Shown here piece after piece: positions 45,241 to 57,140 of a stretch of DNA of 64,000 nucleotides. Made by a program: the position numbers and the translations under genes. Origin of the DNA: Carposina sasakii. Lineage: Eukaryota; Arthropoda; Insecta; Lepidoptera; Carposinidae. Numbering within the stretch: position 1 is the first letter of the stretch; the number at the start of each line of letters is the position of its first letter. The notes below the pieces were generated by a model. It made no database searches, was not told the origin of the DNA, and saw nothing but the letters and a program-made list of their open reading frames with translations. The stretch lies in assembly GCA_014607495.2 (NCBI GenBank), contig CP053148.1, forward strand, positions 8,122,001 to 8,186,000. Reading direction: 5' to 3'.

Positions 45241-46047
45241 TTTTTTTTTTTTTTTATTTTTTTTTATTCTATAATCATTTATTTATCTATAATTATTTAC
45301 AATAATAACTAAACCTACGTTAAAAAAAAAAAAAAAAAACTAGAGCTACAAAATAAAATAAAATTTACAAATAGAACACTCCTTGCAAGTCCTCCACCGC
45401 TGGCAATGTGCCCAAAAGGCTGGCAGCGTTGCCCCGCTGGATAGCGAGGCTTACTCGCTGACCAAAAAATGAGCCAGCCCTCTGGTCATGAGATGCCTCG
45501 ACCAACCTTTTTGAAATATCCTTAAAAAGGTTGTGGGCTCCTGGACCCCATGGCCCCATGGTTTCAACCCCAAACGGCTCAAATAGGTAGTCACCACTGA
45601 GGTTTGCGTATTTGCGTCGTTTGAGGTTTTCAGCTGCATTGGCCGCAGAGCCACTTTTGATTGTTGTGCCTGGGAGATGGGACGCTGCTAAGGTGTCAAC
45701 GCAGGTTGCGTCCCACACCAGAGAGCGCCCCATCTTCCAAGGCACGAGGGTCATGCCGTCGGGTCTCTTGCCATCGTCGCGCACCAGGCCAACAGGTTCT
45801 AGTACTGATGGTGCCCCGGCGGTGGAAAGAGCCCGGCGGATGACGTCATTTAAATTGGCGTGGCGGGATATGCGGCCAGCACTTCTCATACATGAGAGGC
45901 CATGGTGGCCTTGTTGGTCGACGACATCGCCACAGCGGCAGCGATGGAGGACGTTGCATGGTGCACCTAAACGGAGGGAGGTCGCAATGCGGAAAGTGGT
46001 CCGGTCTAGAAGGGTGCCGATATTGGGGGATAATGTATAATCTCACT
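45241..46047 (-). pseudogene. 5'-truncated LINE with C-terminal nuclease-like domain
   Basis: A minus-strand frame runs from about 46040 (after an in-frame TGA) to the stop at 45365. In order it shows FRIATSLRLGAPCN, a zinc-binding HRCRCGDVVDQQGHHGLSC, RHANLNDVIRRAL, DGKRPDGMTLVPW, LVWDATCVDT, ETMGPWGPGAHNLF and SLAIQRGNAASLLGTLP. I recognise this module as the C-terminal part of non-LTR retrotransposon polyproteins found in many animals; the DG...VWD pattern resembles a restriction-like endonuclease, which is inference. The RT is absent. A T-rich tract at 45241-45270 corresponds to its poly(A) tail. The frame itself has no internal stop, so insertion is fairly recent. Confidence 0.7.
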
Positions 46048-46554
46048 TTTTTTGCATCCTGTATGGTGTCCCACTGCTAAGACCACACTTCCCTTTTCGA
46101 GTTCACATGATATTAATTTGTTTTAAACGAAGCTAAATTTAAATTTAGAAACTAATTAATATTATTAATAATTATTTGATAAATAGACAAAGCCATATTA
46201 TAATCGTACCCATAGAAACACCAATTAATTATCTTAATGAAACATCTTAGCAGTATTAACACTATTAATTAAATTTAATAAGCATTCCATGCCCGTCGCT
46301 GTCATCAACAGAGGCCATCATATAAATCATCTGCGATTGCCCCAGACCAAAATACTAACTGTCGAAAGAACTGAGTTATGGTCGTGGAGATCGAAATTCG
46401 GTAGTGTGGCTTGTAAAAGTATCCAAAATCTAATCTTTTTCCACTCTCACAAACTTTAATTGAGGGTTTTGCCACTGGACGACACGGTCACGACATGACC
46501 ACGGCTTCAAGCAAAAATGTGTTAAATACTATGGCTAGTTTTTTAACTAGAAGA

Positions 46555-46738
46555 CAATAGTTTGTGCACGCTAATCTCTGAAACGGCTAAACCGATTACG
46601 ATGCAGTTTTCAGGAATATATTGTGACAGGTCCCACTTAACATATAGGCTACTTTTTATCCCGGCAAAATATTTTTATAACGGATAATTTTGACATTTTG
46701 TTTTTTCTGTAGTCCACGCGGGCGGAGTCGTCGGTACA
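46555..46738 (+). mobile_element. Helitron-like fragment
   Basis: Shares ACAGGTCCCACTTAACATAT and GTAGTCCACGCG with 41685-41993. The terminal CTAG is lost by mutation (TCGTCGGTACAACT instead). Confidence 0.55.
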
Positions 46739-46921
46739 ACTTTCAGCTATGCACTTAGAATATTCATTTTTTTGTTTTCTTTCCTCTGAAAATGTTAGTC
46801 TTAAAGATAATCTATTTCGAGGTAAGTGGCGTCAGAATCTACACTAAAGCGGTCGTAAACTTGCTAATATTGCCTTAGTAAATGTAACAGTCTTGTTTGG
46901 GTATTTATAATATGAAAGATA

Positions 46922-47563
46922 TACAGGGTGTAACAAAAGGGGTATGTTAAGCGAAAAGCTATGTAAATAGCTAACTAAAAGTAACCTACCCACAAAATTT
47001 CAGACTCGAAATCACATGTTTATTTTTCCAGATAGTATGATGGAGAATTCCTACACAACTCAGGAATGGAATACAATCTTGAGAAATAAACATGTGATTT
47101 CGAGTCTCAAATTTTGGAAATAGGTTATCTACAGGATGATTTTTAGTCGTCAACGTTCCCGAAAACTACGGAATTTCCTCATCATCACGATCATTTTTCT
47201 CCATGGAAGCATACCTGGGAAGTTTCTGGTTTCCAAAATATTAGGGTCCAAAGTTGAGTAAATAGACTGCGTTTTTCTGCATAAATGCACATAGACGCGC
47301 GTAGCAAGATTTTTTCACGAGAAATAATTAATATCTGTCTATAAAAAAACTAACATAAACACTAGACACTATAAATTTCGCCAGATCAAGTAATTAAAAA
47401 AAAAATGAAAAAAAAAAATCCCAGCATTTTTTTGGCATAAACTTACTTTATTTGATGTATAGAGTACGTACCCTTCGTTAAAGGTGGCCACAAAAAAACA
47501 TCCTGTATAGTGGGCTATCTACACAGCTTTTCACTTAACATACCCTTTCTCTTACACCCTGTA
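46922..47563. mobile_element. TACAGGGTGTAAC foldback MITE, interrupted
   Basis: Outer ends TACAGGGTGTAACAAAAGG and TCTCTTACACCCTGTA are inverted. An inner stem has 23-bp perfect arms at 47003-47025 and 47084-47106. The right arm is interrupted at 47130-47507 by a copy of the TACAGGATG-family MITE. A relative without the insert lies at about 47592-47766. Confidence 0.75.
47130..47507. mobile_element. TACAGGATG-family MITE, copy 4, nested
   Basis: A full copy of about 378 bp in the orientation of 32691-33067. It is inserted in the right arm of the foldback at 46922-47563, so it is younger than that host element. Confidence 0.85.
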
Positions 47564-48062
47564 TAACTCACCATGATATATTAGGATTTATTAAAATATG
47601 TATGCTAAGCGAAATGCTATGTAAATAAACCATTGTAGAAAAACTTTTTCTAAAATTTGAGAAATCAAATGTTTATTTTTTCAATATTGTACGAACATTC
47701 CTAAGTAACAGTTGTTGAAGAATTTTCCGTAGAACTTGAAATATTGTTGTGTTACACCCTGTATGATATACGGTTGTTTTTATTTAATAATTTTCGCATT
47801 AGCTAAACATTGCTACGAAGTCATCTAAGTGAAAAAACCATATTATTATAGTATACATAAGTCGAATTAAGAAACGTCCTCCTTTTTTTATGAACTCGGT
47901 TACAAAACAACAAAGTTAAAGGTTTTTGTGGACTACGAAAATTCGTAGCAGTGGTAGTAATTCGTAGCAATATGCTACAACGACGCGACAACGTGCGGCG
48001 CGGCATACTACGCCCGGTTGAAGCAGTCACACTTAAACAAACAAAATAGTTTTTATAATAAA

Positions 48063-48744
48063 ACTGCTAGTGTGAAAATATATTATTTTTTATTTTATTT
48101 ATTTATTTAATTCAAGTAACAAATGACTCATATGCAATACAATACTATTCAATACAAAAAAATTACATTACATCATCAAGTCAATTACATTACATTACAT
48201 CATGTCAAATTACGTTATATAATTACACAAATAACAATTAAATTACACAAATACAAAACAGGTCAACAAAACAACAACACTTAGATCACTTTCCTTTATC
48301 TGCCCAATTGTTAGTCATTAGATGTCTCATAGAACACTGGTTTAAATACAGACAGTCAAATCGCTTCGAGAATGCTCTCAGGATGGAGTTGGGGCTGCCC
48401 CAGACCGTGCGCACCAGAGATGTGTACCGCTTCCGCATAGTCGCATAAAAGCAGTCCACCCCTGCGTCAGCGAACATCCCGGATGCGCTGCAGTGCCGGG
48501 GCAGCCCCATCAGCACTCGGAACGCATTGTTATATTGAATGCGAAGGGCACTATATTGTTTTTGCGTATACCACACCCACAGGCTGCTCGTGTAGAAGGA
48601 TGTACAGAAAGCTCTAAACAAGGTGATTTACACTCCAAGAGAACACCGAGCAAACCAGCGGGCTATCATATTAGCTCGAACAGACAGCGCCCTCCGCTCC
48701 CTCTCAATATCTACATCATCCCTAATGTCAGAGGAATAAATTGA
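48063..48744 (-). pseudogene. 5'-truncated LINE, ORF2 C-terminus
   Basis: The minus-strand coding trace starts near 48740 with DDVDIERERRALSVRANMIA and RWFARC. It meets one in-frame TAA near 48640, then continues ITLFRAFCTSFYTSSLWVWY, LRIQYNNAFRVLMGLPRHCS, MFADAGVDCFYATMRKR and VRTVWGSPNSILRAF to the stop at 48286. This is the familiar region after the RT in lepidopteran CR1/Jockey-group LINEs. The 3' UTR to about 48063 is rich in simple ATTACATT repeats. Confidence 0.75.
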
Positions 48745-48933
48745 AATTATATTAAATCTTTTATATACGGAGTAAACACTAAAAATTAATTATAGCACTC
48801 AAAATTTAAAAATCAAAACTAATAACATAGCAATATTTTCTTTATTGTTTATTGAAAGTTTTTCTTCGTACAAAGTACTTCTTACCATATAAGCTTTATT
48901 GCGTGCAAGCTATGCATATTAATGACTGTAACT

Positions 48934-49207
48934 ATAGAGGAATAAGATGTAGACATAGAGTGCTAATGTCATACTAACAGTTTCAATGCACCATTAGACT
49001 TTTTGGTTCCTCACAATTCCTGTCCTTGACACTTAGATTCTATTAGTGTAATGTATAGTAATGTACGACATTACTAATGTATTGTAACATATAGTAATAC
49101 AATCTAAGCGTCAAGGACTGGAATTGTTAGGCACTGAAAAGTCTAATGGTGCATCGAAACTATTAGTATGACATTAGCACTCTATGTCTACATCTTATTC
49201 CTCTATG
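48934..49207. mobile_element. 274-bp foldback element
   Basis: Nearly the entire segment is a palindrome. The left arm ATAGAGGAATAAGATGTAGA mirrors the right arm TCTACATCTTATTCCTCTAT. Inner blocks such as AGTGCTAATGTCATACTAA and TCCTTGACACTTAGATTCTA continue the pairing. Arms of about 120 bp surround a small loop near 49070. Confidence 0.85.
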
Positions 49208-49329
49208 CTGTAACTAACACAACAAATTGGCTTTAATAACAATTTAGGCATGATAACGCGCGTCTAAACATGGTACCTAGGTTTATGTATAATTAGAATT
49301 ACCCACACTTTCAACTGACAGGCATATCA

Positions 49330-49602
49330 GGGGGCAATTCCTGAAAATTTTTGAGCCGAAACGCAACCACTAACGAACCGTTAACGAAACGCGGTGCGAA
49401 GCAATATGCTTACCGCTTGAGTAATAAGATATATTTTAGCACGCATCGGTCTCGAGTATGACAGAATATAAACAAATATCTGCCTCGTGCTGAAATGTGT
49501 CTAATTACGTCATCGTAAAGTAATTATTGCTTTGTTCTGAGCATCTACAACGGTTCCGTTTCGGCTTCGTTCCAACTCGAGACTTTTCGGGAATTGCCCC
49601 CC
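49330..49602. mobile_element. MITE, GGGGGCAATTCC ends, copy 1
   Basis: A 273-bp element with left end GGGGGCAATTCCTGAAAA and right end TTTTCGGGAATTGCCCCCC. Inner inverted blocks include GAGCCGAAACG opposite GTTTCGGCTTCG. A sister copy is at 58889-59151. Non-coding. Confidence 0.8.
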
Positions 49603-50117
49603 AGATATTACCTATTTTTAGTTAGATTGGCTCATTCATAATGAATGATGGTATGATATTAATTGCACGAATAATTTAATTTTGTGTGACATAATTCTAA
49701 AATAACGGTATCTCTATCATATATTTGTGACTATTTATTGGAAAGCCAGTCATATGAATACACATTCATATGACTGAACATCAAAAACTGATTTCAATCA
49801 GTATGAGTTAAAAATCGAGATAATTAGAAACCCCTGAATAGTGTCACTATATCTATATATTCGCTAGGAATTCTGAAGTAGTACACATTTATAAAAGTAA
49901 AACAACACAGACGATTTGATAACCCCTCTTTTTAAAGTTGGTTAAAAATATAGGTAGTTCGCATTTTATCTGTAGATTATTCAAACAGAATCACTGAATT
50001 GAACCAGCTCTGAAATGAACCTCCGTGATACACTATTCTAAAATTAGCTATCTCATAAATAAAGTATCGAATGTTTGTCTGTATGTCCTAACTCCGGCCG
50101 TTTTAGCAGGCATCCCG
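49603..50117. other. Gene-free stretch
   Basis: No ORF or repeat recognised apart from a short inverted pair, CAGTCATATGAATAC/TTCATATGACTG, near 49748-49778. Confidence 0.4.
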
Positions 50118-50303
50118 CCCCCTGATTACGTAAAAGCAATAGCAAAGCCGAAGCCGCGCGATCACGATAGTTGACTGTGTGTGTGCTTGGGCGAGGTGCG
50201 GGGCGAGGGAGGATGCCGAGCGCTCGTTACGCGCACGCACACCCTCTCAATTATCGCGATCGCGCGGCTTCGGCTTTGCTATTGCTTTTATGTAATCAGG
50301 AAG
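50118..50303. mobile_element. Hairpin MITE, CCCCCTGATTACGTAA ends, copy 2
   Basis: CCCCCTGATTACGTAAAAGC at the left mirrors GCTTTTATGTAATCAGG at the right; the arms AGCAAAGCCGAAGCCGCGCG and CGCGCGGCTTCGGCTTTGCT pair perfectly. The centre is GC-rich. An 84-codon open frame across it is not a gene. Confidence 0.85.
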
Positions 50304-51039
50304 CCGTTATACTTCCTAACCATAGCCTAATAGCCAATTTCAATACTAGAAACCATAAAGAATCTCGGATCTTTTTTATTCTAAATTCGAAATTTGGTAT
50401 GAAAACAATGGAACATTTGATCTGAAGTATGCAAAAAAAGTCTCGAGATTGGTTATTGAAATTGGCTGTTAGTAAATGGATAGACTGAGATGGGGGACTC
50501 CAGAGAAGTTTTACTTCAATTCCACTTTATAAGATTGTTCACTCTTAACATACTTGTTTTTTTATTAATGACAACATTACGTGGTATATTCAACTTATTT
50601 TACTTCTGCCTATCGATCTACTTATAGTGTTTCTTGTCAATGCCATCAGAAATATAACCACAGTAATGAAATATGATTACAAATTTGATAGTTTATGTCG
50701 TATCTATTAAATGTAAGGTCACATAATATAACATTGTTTATAGTGTAAATAAATAAACGGTATTATTTTTTACCCCAGTTCCCAATATAAATACATACAT
50801 ATAGACACGGCTGTTTACCCGAAATGGGTTATTCGGAACTGCAGGATCATTAAGGTTTTCTCACATATCAAAATAAAAAAAGCAAATATCGTTTATTTGC
50901 ACAAAAATCATACACTTGGTGTAGTAAACTCACTGCCTTCTACACTAGGATACCCTGTGCTGTGGAATTCAGCGTCTTCCTCTCATGCTAATAACAGTTT
51001 GTTGCTAGCTTATCGTTACCAAATATAAAATATTTCTTA

Positions 51040-51212
51040 TATTGACCACGTATCGACAAGCGCAGCGTGGGAAGGGCACCCGCGAGATGGACGGACGACC
51101 TGGCCAAGGTCGCGGGCGTCGGTTGGATGCAGGCTGCTTCCGACTGGTCGGAGTAGAGGTTGTTGGTGGGGGGCCTATGTCCAACAGTGGACTTCTCAGG
51201 GCTGTAAATGAT
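51040..51212 (+). pseudogene. RTE LINE 3' end
   Basis: The plus-strand frame reads DKRSVGRAPARWTDDLAKV and GVGWMQAASDWSE, then a stop. The GGTGGGGGGCCTATGTCCAA block corresponds to the RTE 3' terminus. The 5' part is absent. Confidence 0.7.
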
Positions 51213-51473
51213 GATATTGACCACAGCGCATACAATAAAATTGACAAAGTTCGCACCATAATAAAACCTCTGTTATTAAATTATATAAATAGTAGTACAA
51301 ATTGTAAACTTAAATTTTCAGAGTTGTGCAGTAACTGATTTATAAAATTCTTTCTAAGTTTATCTAATAACAGCGAGTTATTTACATAGTTCATTCAAAA
51401 TTAATTCAACTGAATGATTTCTATCTAAGACATCATGGTACCATTATGTTGTGGTACGAGTATGTCATAATCA

Positions 51474-51743
51474 AGCCGCGTGGTGCCGGCAGAGTAGAGT
51501 TTGTCTGCTTCGTTCCCCTGCCTGCCCGTGGGTATCGTACGAGGCGATTAAGGGTTTCCGGGAGGTGGGCAGCAGCGCCTCCCGTACTGACAACATAGTC
51601 CGAAAATCACACTGCGGTCACCAACCCGCCTGCCCAGCGTGGTGACTATGGGCAAAACCCTCCTGTGGCAGTAGCCTTGTGGCGTGCCCTGGGGGAGGCT
51701 ACGTCCAGCATTGGACTACAATAGGCTGAAGAAGAAGAAGAAG
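51474..51743 (+). mobile_element. SINE-like unit with RTE 3' end, 12-bp TSD
   Basis: A 270-bp unit from AGCCGCGTGGTGCCGGCAGA to GACTACAATAGGCTGAAGAA with a GAA-repeat tail. It is flanked by ATGTCATAATCA at 51462-51473 and 51744-51755, a clear target-site duplication. The last 50 bp match the RTE 3' end at about 60635-60690, so RTE machinery probably mobilised it. The body has no ORF and no tRNA boxes that I can see. Confidence 0.85.
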
Positions 51744-51755
51744 ATGTCATAATCA

Positions 51756-54700
51756 CGTCATAACTAAAAGTATGACAGACATGATAAATGCTAATGCATA
51801 TTCCGATGCGGCTATTGCCCATATTTCCTAAAGTGCTCAATGTTGTCCGATAACGAGTACTCGAGGCACTTTATCACGAATCGAGAATGGCTGCATGCGA
51901 CGGCTGTGCATTCAACTCGGGATTCATTCGTTCATTCATTTGGTGTGTGGCCAAGATATAGTTTGCGTGGGTGTTGTTATGTTGTGCGTTATAAATGTTT
52001 TAATGTTAATTTCCGTGTTTACTACTTGACAGAATATTATAAAAATCGTAATGGAATCTTTGAAATAAAAAGATTTATCAACACAGGCTTTTGCCTGGTT
52101 ATGTTATACTAATTATGTTGGAATATACTTACAATTACAAACAGAGATCTCTTTAGATTAAACGGTTAGATTAAAATAGTTTTTTATTATAAAATATTTG
52201 TAGAGGATCCAAATAATCTACGAACTTCTCCGTCTCTAGAATAGCAATAACTTTTGTCCTGAAACTGTTTGATATACCTACACACAAAAAAAGCTCTACC
52301 AAAAACTTGACACATGAATATAGCAAGTAACTTTCAATATAAATACACCTGTAACTAAATAAACATTTATTAGCATTCATCCAGTAGCCTTTTCGTTTTT
52401 ACATATTCACAGGGCGTCTGTGTAAAGAATTTTCGGACAGATAATGTCGGCCATCCATATCACCCTAGTGATTAATGTAAACGGGTGGTCCGCCATTTTG
52501 AACAGAATTTGTTATAATGATGAAATAATTAATGCTTCCTCCCCACACGGTTTAGTATGCAAATTGATAAAAGATAATATTTTTGGATTATAGATGACTT
52601 ATAGGAATACAGGGGGGATAGAAAAAATATATAAAACTTTATTTACGAAGTATTTACGAACTACGGTTAAAATTTTAATTTAAAATAAGTAACTAAGCGA
52701 ACATTAATTACAATAGCTATAAAATTTAATAGCAAAGAACAAAGAATGTTTCTTATTTTTCAAGATAAACAAACTCTTTCTTACTCCGCAACATTAATGA
52801 AAATATAATTTGAAAAAAAAGAGATTCTTAAAATTAAATAAGAGCATAATAAAAGGATGATTAAATCAAAATTATTGGTAAAATTTATTGGTAGACACTT
52901 TGCTGGTGTATGTGCTACTTATGTATTGTAAATATATTTGTGTAATAGTACTGTTTGTGTCTCATGAAAATAATAAAATAAATAAAATAAAATCAATAGC
53001 ATGTATCTTTAAATTTATGGCATGCCTCATGTTACGCCACCCAAATGATGTAAAAGAAATACGTAGCTATCTGTATTTCGTTTTATTCTCACCTGATAAT
53101 AAATAGGTATTATAGCCTTATCGGACCTCAGTAATCAGAATCGGTTGGATACCAAGTTGCAGCCTCCGTGGAGTCCAGGAAATTGCCTTCGCAGCAATGT
53201 CTCTGTGGGATTGGGCCCGATTCGGCACGTCATTTCCGTCTAGGAGAAAACTTCCGGTAATTACAACGGAAATTGTCGAAATGTAATCAAAGGGTTCCGA
53301 ATGTTCTAGTTTAAGATACTAGTCGTGGAATGTCCTTTTGTACTATTTCTATTATACTGTGCTGATGAGGGGCGTCACTAGAATATATCAGTTGTATCTC
53401 CTTCCGTGCACATCGTAAGAGTCGATCAACCAACTCGGGTATTCTCAAAATAAAACATTTTATTTCTTAATAAATATCCGTATCACAACCACGAACAGTC
53501 TATGTAAATAAGAACAAGATGGGTAATTTATATCGGGTTTAAAGTATACAAGATTTTAGTAGGTACATCATATAAGAGAAATATAAACAAAATTATCAAA
53601 TATTTTACCGCCACGTTGCTATCCAACCCCGCAGGTATATCATGTAATTATTTCGACAATGTTTAATTAATTAACTGAAAATTTTCCGTTAGTGAAATAA
53701 CGATCAAATTATCCAGCGTACCTATTAGACTCGGCTATAGTAAATTAATTATTTCCTAATATATTTCGTATACGAATTTAGGATTAAAACATGGCCGGCT
53801 TAAATATTACCATCATTCGTAATTTAAAATCATGGGCGGAAACCTTAGATGAATTATGTGGAAACTGAGGGAAAATCTGGCAGGAAAAATAATAACTAGG
53901 TTTGTCCATCATCTGTCTATCACCTGTCGATCCTAATCACCTTCCTAGGCCTGTATTGACTGTCATACAATTATAAACAGCACAAGTTGTGCTGTAAACG
54001 ACCACGACACGACCATGGCTTTTTTTGAAGCAAAAATATATTATTTCCATGGAGAAGAAATAAAAGAGGAGCAGCGGCTAAGTATATTTTCATACAATAA
54101 TAGTGTGCCACTGGGCGGGGGTGAAGTATGGGATGAGGGGAGCATCCTAACACTGTAGGATGCCTACCCTTTTACATAGAAACCACCTTGTAGTTTATAC
54201 CTTCTCCATGATTATTTCCAAGGAAGAGAGGAAGACGCTCGTGCTGATAGATTGACGACATTAAGGCAGTGGCTTATGGCATATGGACCAGCAAAGCAGT
54301 AGCCATATAGCAATGTAGGAAACTGGAAAAGGTATATAGGTAGATATGAATCGCTAATACGAGTGACAATATTCCCTATTTAATAAAACCGTCCATTTTG
54401 TTTCACCATATTATCGTTTAACTAGCCAACAATCAGTTTGGCATAACCTAACCGCATGTCGTGCACGTAACTATATATCAATTACCCGGCTGTAAAACAA
54501 GCCACCGGTCACGTGATTATTGGCAAATGCGGGAATTAAAAGGAAATATGCCGGGGATGTCCCGCCAGCTGACAATTAAGCTTTGCCTAAACGCATTGCT
54601 GGTCACAAACAAGGTGTGGCTTTTGTGGAGCTGATATCTATATGGTAGATAAGCTGATGTACATCAAAGCTATTTAAGGACATAAAAGATATTTAAGATT

Positions 54701-54857
54701 TGTTAAAGACTTAGCAGATAGTATAAAGCGGTACGCATTCTAGATTACGAAATGAACTTTCACAAATAAAACCGGAGTCAGTTCAGTGCATCAGTAATGC
54801 AAGTAATTTTAGCTTGCACCCAAGATAATGGAAATTAATACAATAAATGCGCACCAA
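51756..54857. other. Gene-free stretch
   Basis: No supported gene. Positions 53361-53452 are a retroposon family B remnant (CTGATGAGGGGCGTCAC, GCACATCGTAAGAGTCGATC). The frame at 51840-52112 has no domain signature. Confidence 0.4.
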
Positions 54858-55120
54858 TTATGCCGCGTGGTGCCGGCAGAGTAGAGTTTGTACCACCCCT
54901 GCCTGCCTGGGTGGGTATCATATGAGGCGATTAAGGGTCTCCGGGAGGTGGGCAGTGGCGCCTCCCGTACTGACAACATAATCCGAAAATCACACTGCGG
55001 TCACCAACCTGCCTGCCCAGCGTGATGACTATGGGCAAAACCCCCCTGTGGCAGAGGCCTTGTGGCGTGCCCTGGGGGAGGCCTACGGCCAGCAGTGGAC
55101 TGCAATAGGCTGAAGAAGAA
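54858..55120 (+). mobile_element. SINE-like unit with RTE 3' end, copy 4
   Basis: From GCCGCGTGGTGCCGGCAGAG to AGTGGACTGCAATAGGCTGA plus AGAAGAAGA. It is close to 51474-51743 throughout. No target duplication was found by eye. Confidence 0.8.
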
Positions 55121-55784
55121 GAACTGTATGTATAATACCTATTTAGATATTATTATACAGATATTAAAACACCTCTTATTAAACACGATTTATCAGCATA
55201 CAATGACGAGAATATTCAACGTTAAAAAAAGTGCAATCACTAGAAGTATGTAAGCATACCTCTTTCTAAAACCTTTAATTTTAATAAAAAATTCTAAAAC
55301 CAATAGTATGACAAATAAATAAAGCATATCTCGGCTACCTTGTGCTATTTTATTACCTCGCAGTAAAAACTTGAATGTAACACCTTTGCATACAAAAGGA
55401 TATCGACATTTATGTCTTGCCAGACGACGACTATATTTAAAGTTACAAATATTCTTGAAATTTCTTTAAAGTTATTGCGTTCAGTAATTTTATTACTTCT
55501 ATTTTTATTTTTAAACTTTAAAAAACTTAGGTTAGGCAGTAAATTTTATAGAGACTGTTATTTTTAAAGATGTGTTATAATTCAAAAGAAAATTCTCCAT
55601 AAAGAATTTTATTATCCTAGTTACGTGAAAAATAAGAAAGCTCTTTATTTGCAATTTTGATTAAACTTGGGACTAAGTGTCTACGTAGACGCGAAATATA
55701 GTTAATTATACAGTATACAGTAAAATAATGATAATGATAACTTTATTGAATTTCATCCAGTTGTTTTTCGTTGTTTTTTTCTTC
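55121..55784. other. Gene-free AT-rich stretch
   Basis: No ORF, RNA gene or repeat recognised. Confidence 0.4.
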
Positions 55785-56050
55785 TATGCTGCTCTGAGAG
55801 TGAAAAAAAAACGTATAATACTACTGCTGCTTCTCTTCCCGGGCATACTGTACGTACAAGTTAGTAGAGGGACAAGAGGGTCTTGGTGTTTTGTAGGCGA
55901 TGGGCTGACCACCTGTCACTACTGACCGAACTTGTGCATCTCAACTTTACCCTCAAAATTGGTCAGAAGTGGCACCATGTGGTTCTATCGGCCCTTGGTG
56001 CTCTACTTACCCTGTAAGGGATAAAGGCGTGATTATATGTATGTATGTAT
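55785..56050 (+). mobile_element. (ATGT)n-tailed retroposon, family A, long copy
   Basis: Starts GCTGCTCTGAGAGTGAAAAA and ends GGCGTGATTATATGTATG plus an ATGT run. It is the same length and order as 6186-6448, which defines the probable 5' end of the family. No target duplication was seen. Confidence 0.8.
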
Positions 56051-56079
56051 GCTTTTTGTGAAGCGCGTGCAAACATACA

Positions 56080-56255
56080 GAGAGACAGAAATTCTAAAAT
56101 GTGACGTTTGGGCTTCTATTGGTTTTCTCCATATTTTTTACAGTTTATACCTATCTTCAATGTACGTGCAAACCTGAGTTAGAGATTTATTATATCTATG
56201 TATTGAAACGATGTGTCGTAATGTTCGCACGGATGAACTTGTGGGCATTCGCTAG
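56080..56255 (+). mobile_element. Decayed Helitron-like fragment
   Basis: Ends GCACGGATGAACTTGTGGGC then ATTCGCTAG, a degenerate version of the CTAG terminus. The remainder is poorly conserved. Confidence 0.4.
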
Positions 56256-57140
56256 TTTTATTTTTTTTTCATACTGACTCATTCTAAATTAGTGTGATTA
56301 TTTAGTATTTTACTTTAGTATTCAAAGTTTAAATCCAGGATAACATGTTTGTTTTGTATTTGGTTTCAAACTGAAATAAAACTTTGGAAGGTACAAACAA
56401 ACCATAAATTCAAATAAGTACAAAGTCTTTTGGGAACTCATATATAAACAGCGGTTTAGGAGGGGTTCGGTAACAAAGATACCAAAGACACTTAGACATG
56501 AAATCAACAAATTTCACTCAAAAAACAACAAACTATACAAACCTAATTTTAAAAATCTCCTACAGAAAACAAAAAGGATGTCTTTGGAAAATGATGCCGC
56601 CATTTTCAGACTGCAGTCCTGACCCGTTCCGTGATAGGATCCATATTATAAAAATGTCTTACCCCCTTTGTAATGTTTATTCCGTTACATCATACGTAAC
56701 ATGGATACTGTCGGATTTGTTCAAACTAAATCCTTTATTGGATAAAAAATTATCATCCAGTTTGTTCTATTATTATGGTTGTGTACTACCAAGAATATAC
56801 CAGACCATTAGTTAAAACTCAACCAAAAACACTCGAGCGGATTGAAAATATTTCACTATAACTACCGATAAAGCACTTTTATCAAATTGGAATTGTTTTT
56901 ATAATATTGGATCGCTGGCTGACTGCGAGAATTGAAAAATATATTATTGAAAAAGTTTTGAAAGTTAGTATTATTGAGTTGTTACAAACTGTATTAATGC
57001 CAAATAGGTTGAATACGCAACTTTTTAAAAGTCAGCATAACTCCAGCCGTACATCGACATTAAAACTAGTATCTCTCAGGCGATTTCAAACTATTTTCTG
57101 CGTTTTCTCCTTACATTTCTGCATATTATAATATTATTAC
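56256..57140. other. Gene-free stretch
   Basis: Frames at 56498-56815 and 56907-57131 have no family signature or supporting signals. No repeat was recognised. Confidence 0.4.

Noticed and set aside
45612..46040. 142-codon plus-strand open frame
   Set aside because: It is antisense to the GC-rich LINE reading frame on the minus strand, whose motifs are recognisable.
50171..50425. 84-codon open frame at 50.2 kb, and a similar one at 2.2 kb
   Set aside because: Both lie in the GC-rich centre of the CCCCCTGATTACGTAA hairpin MITE and are by-products of its composition.
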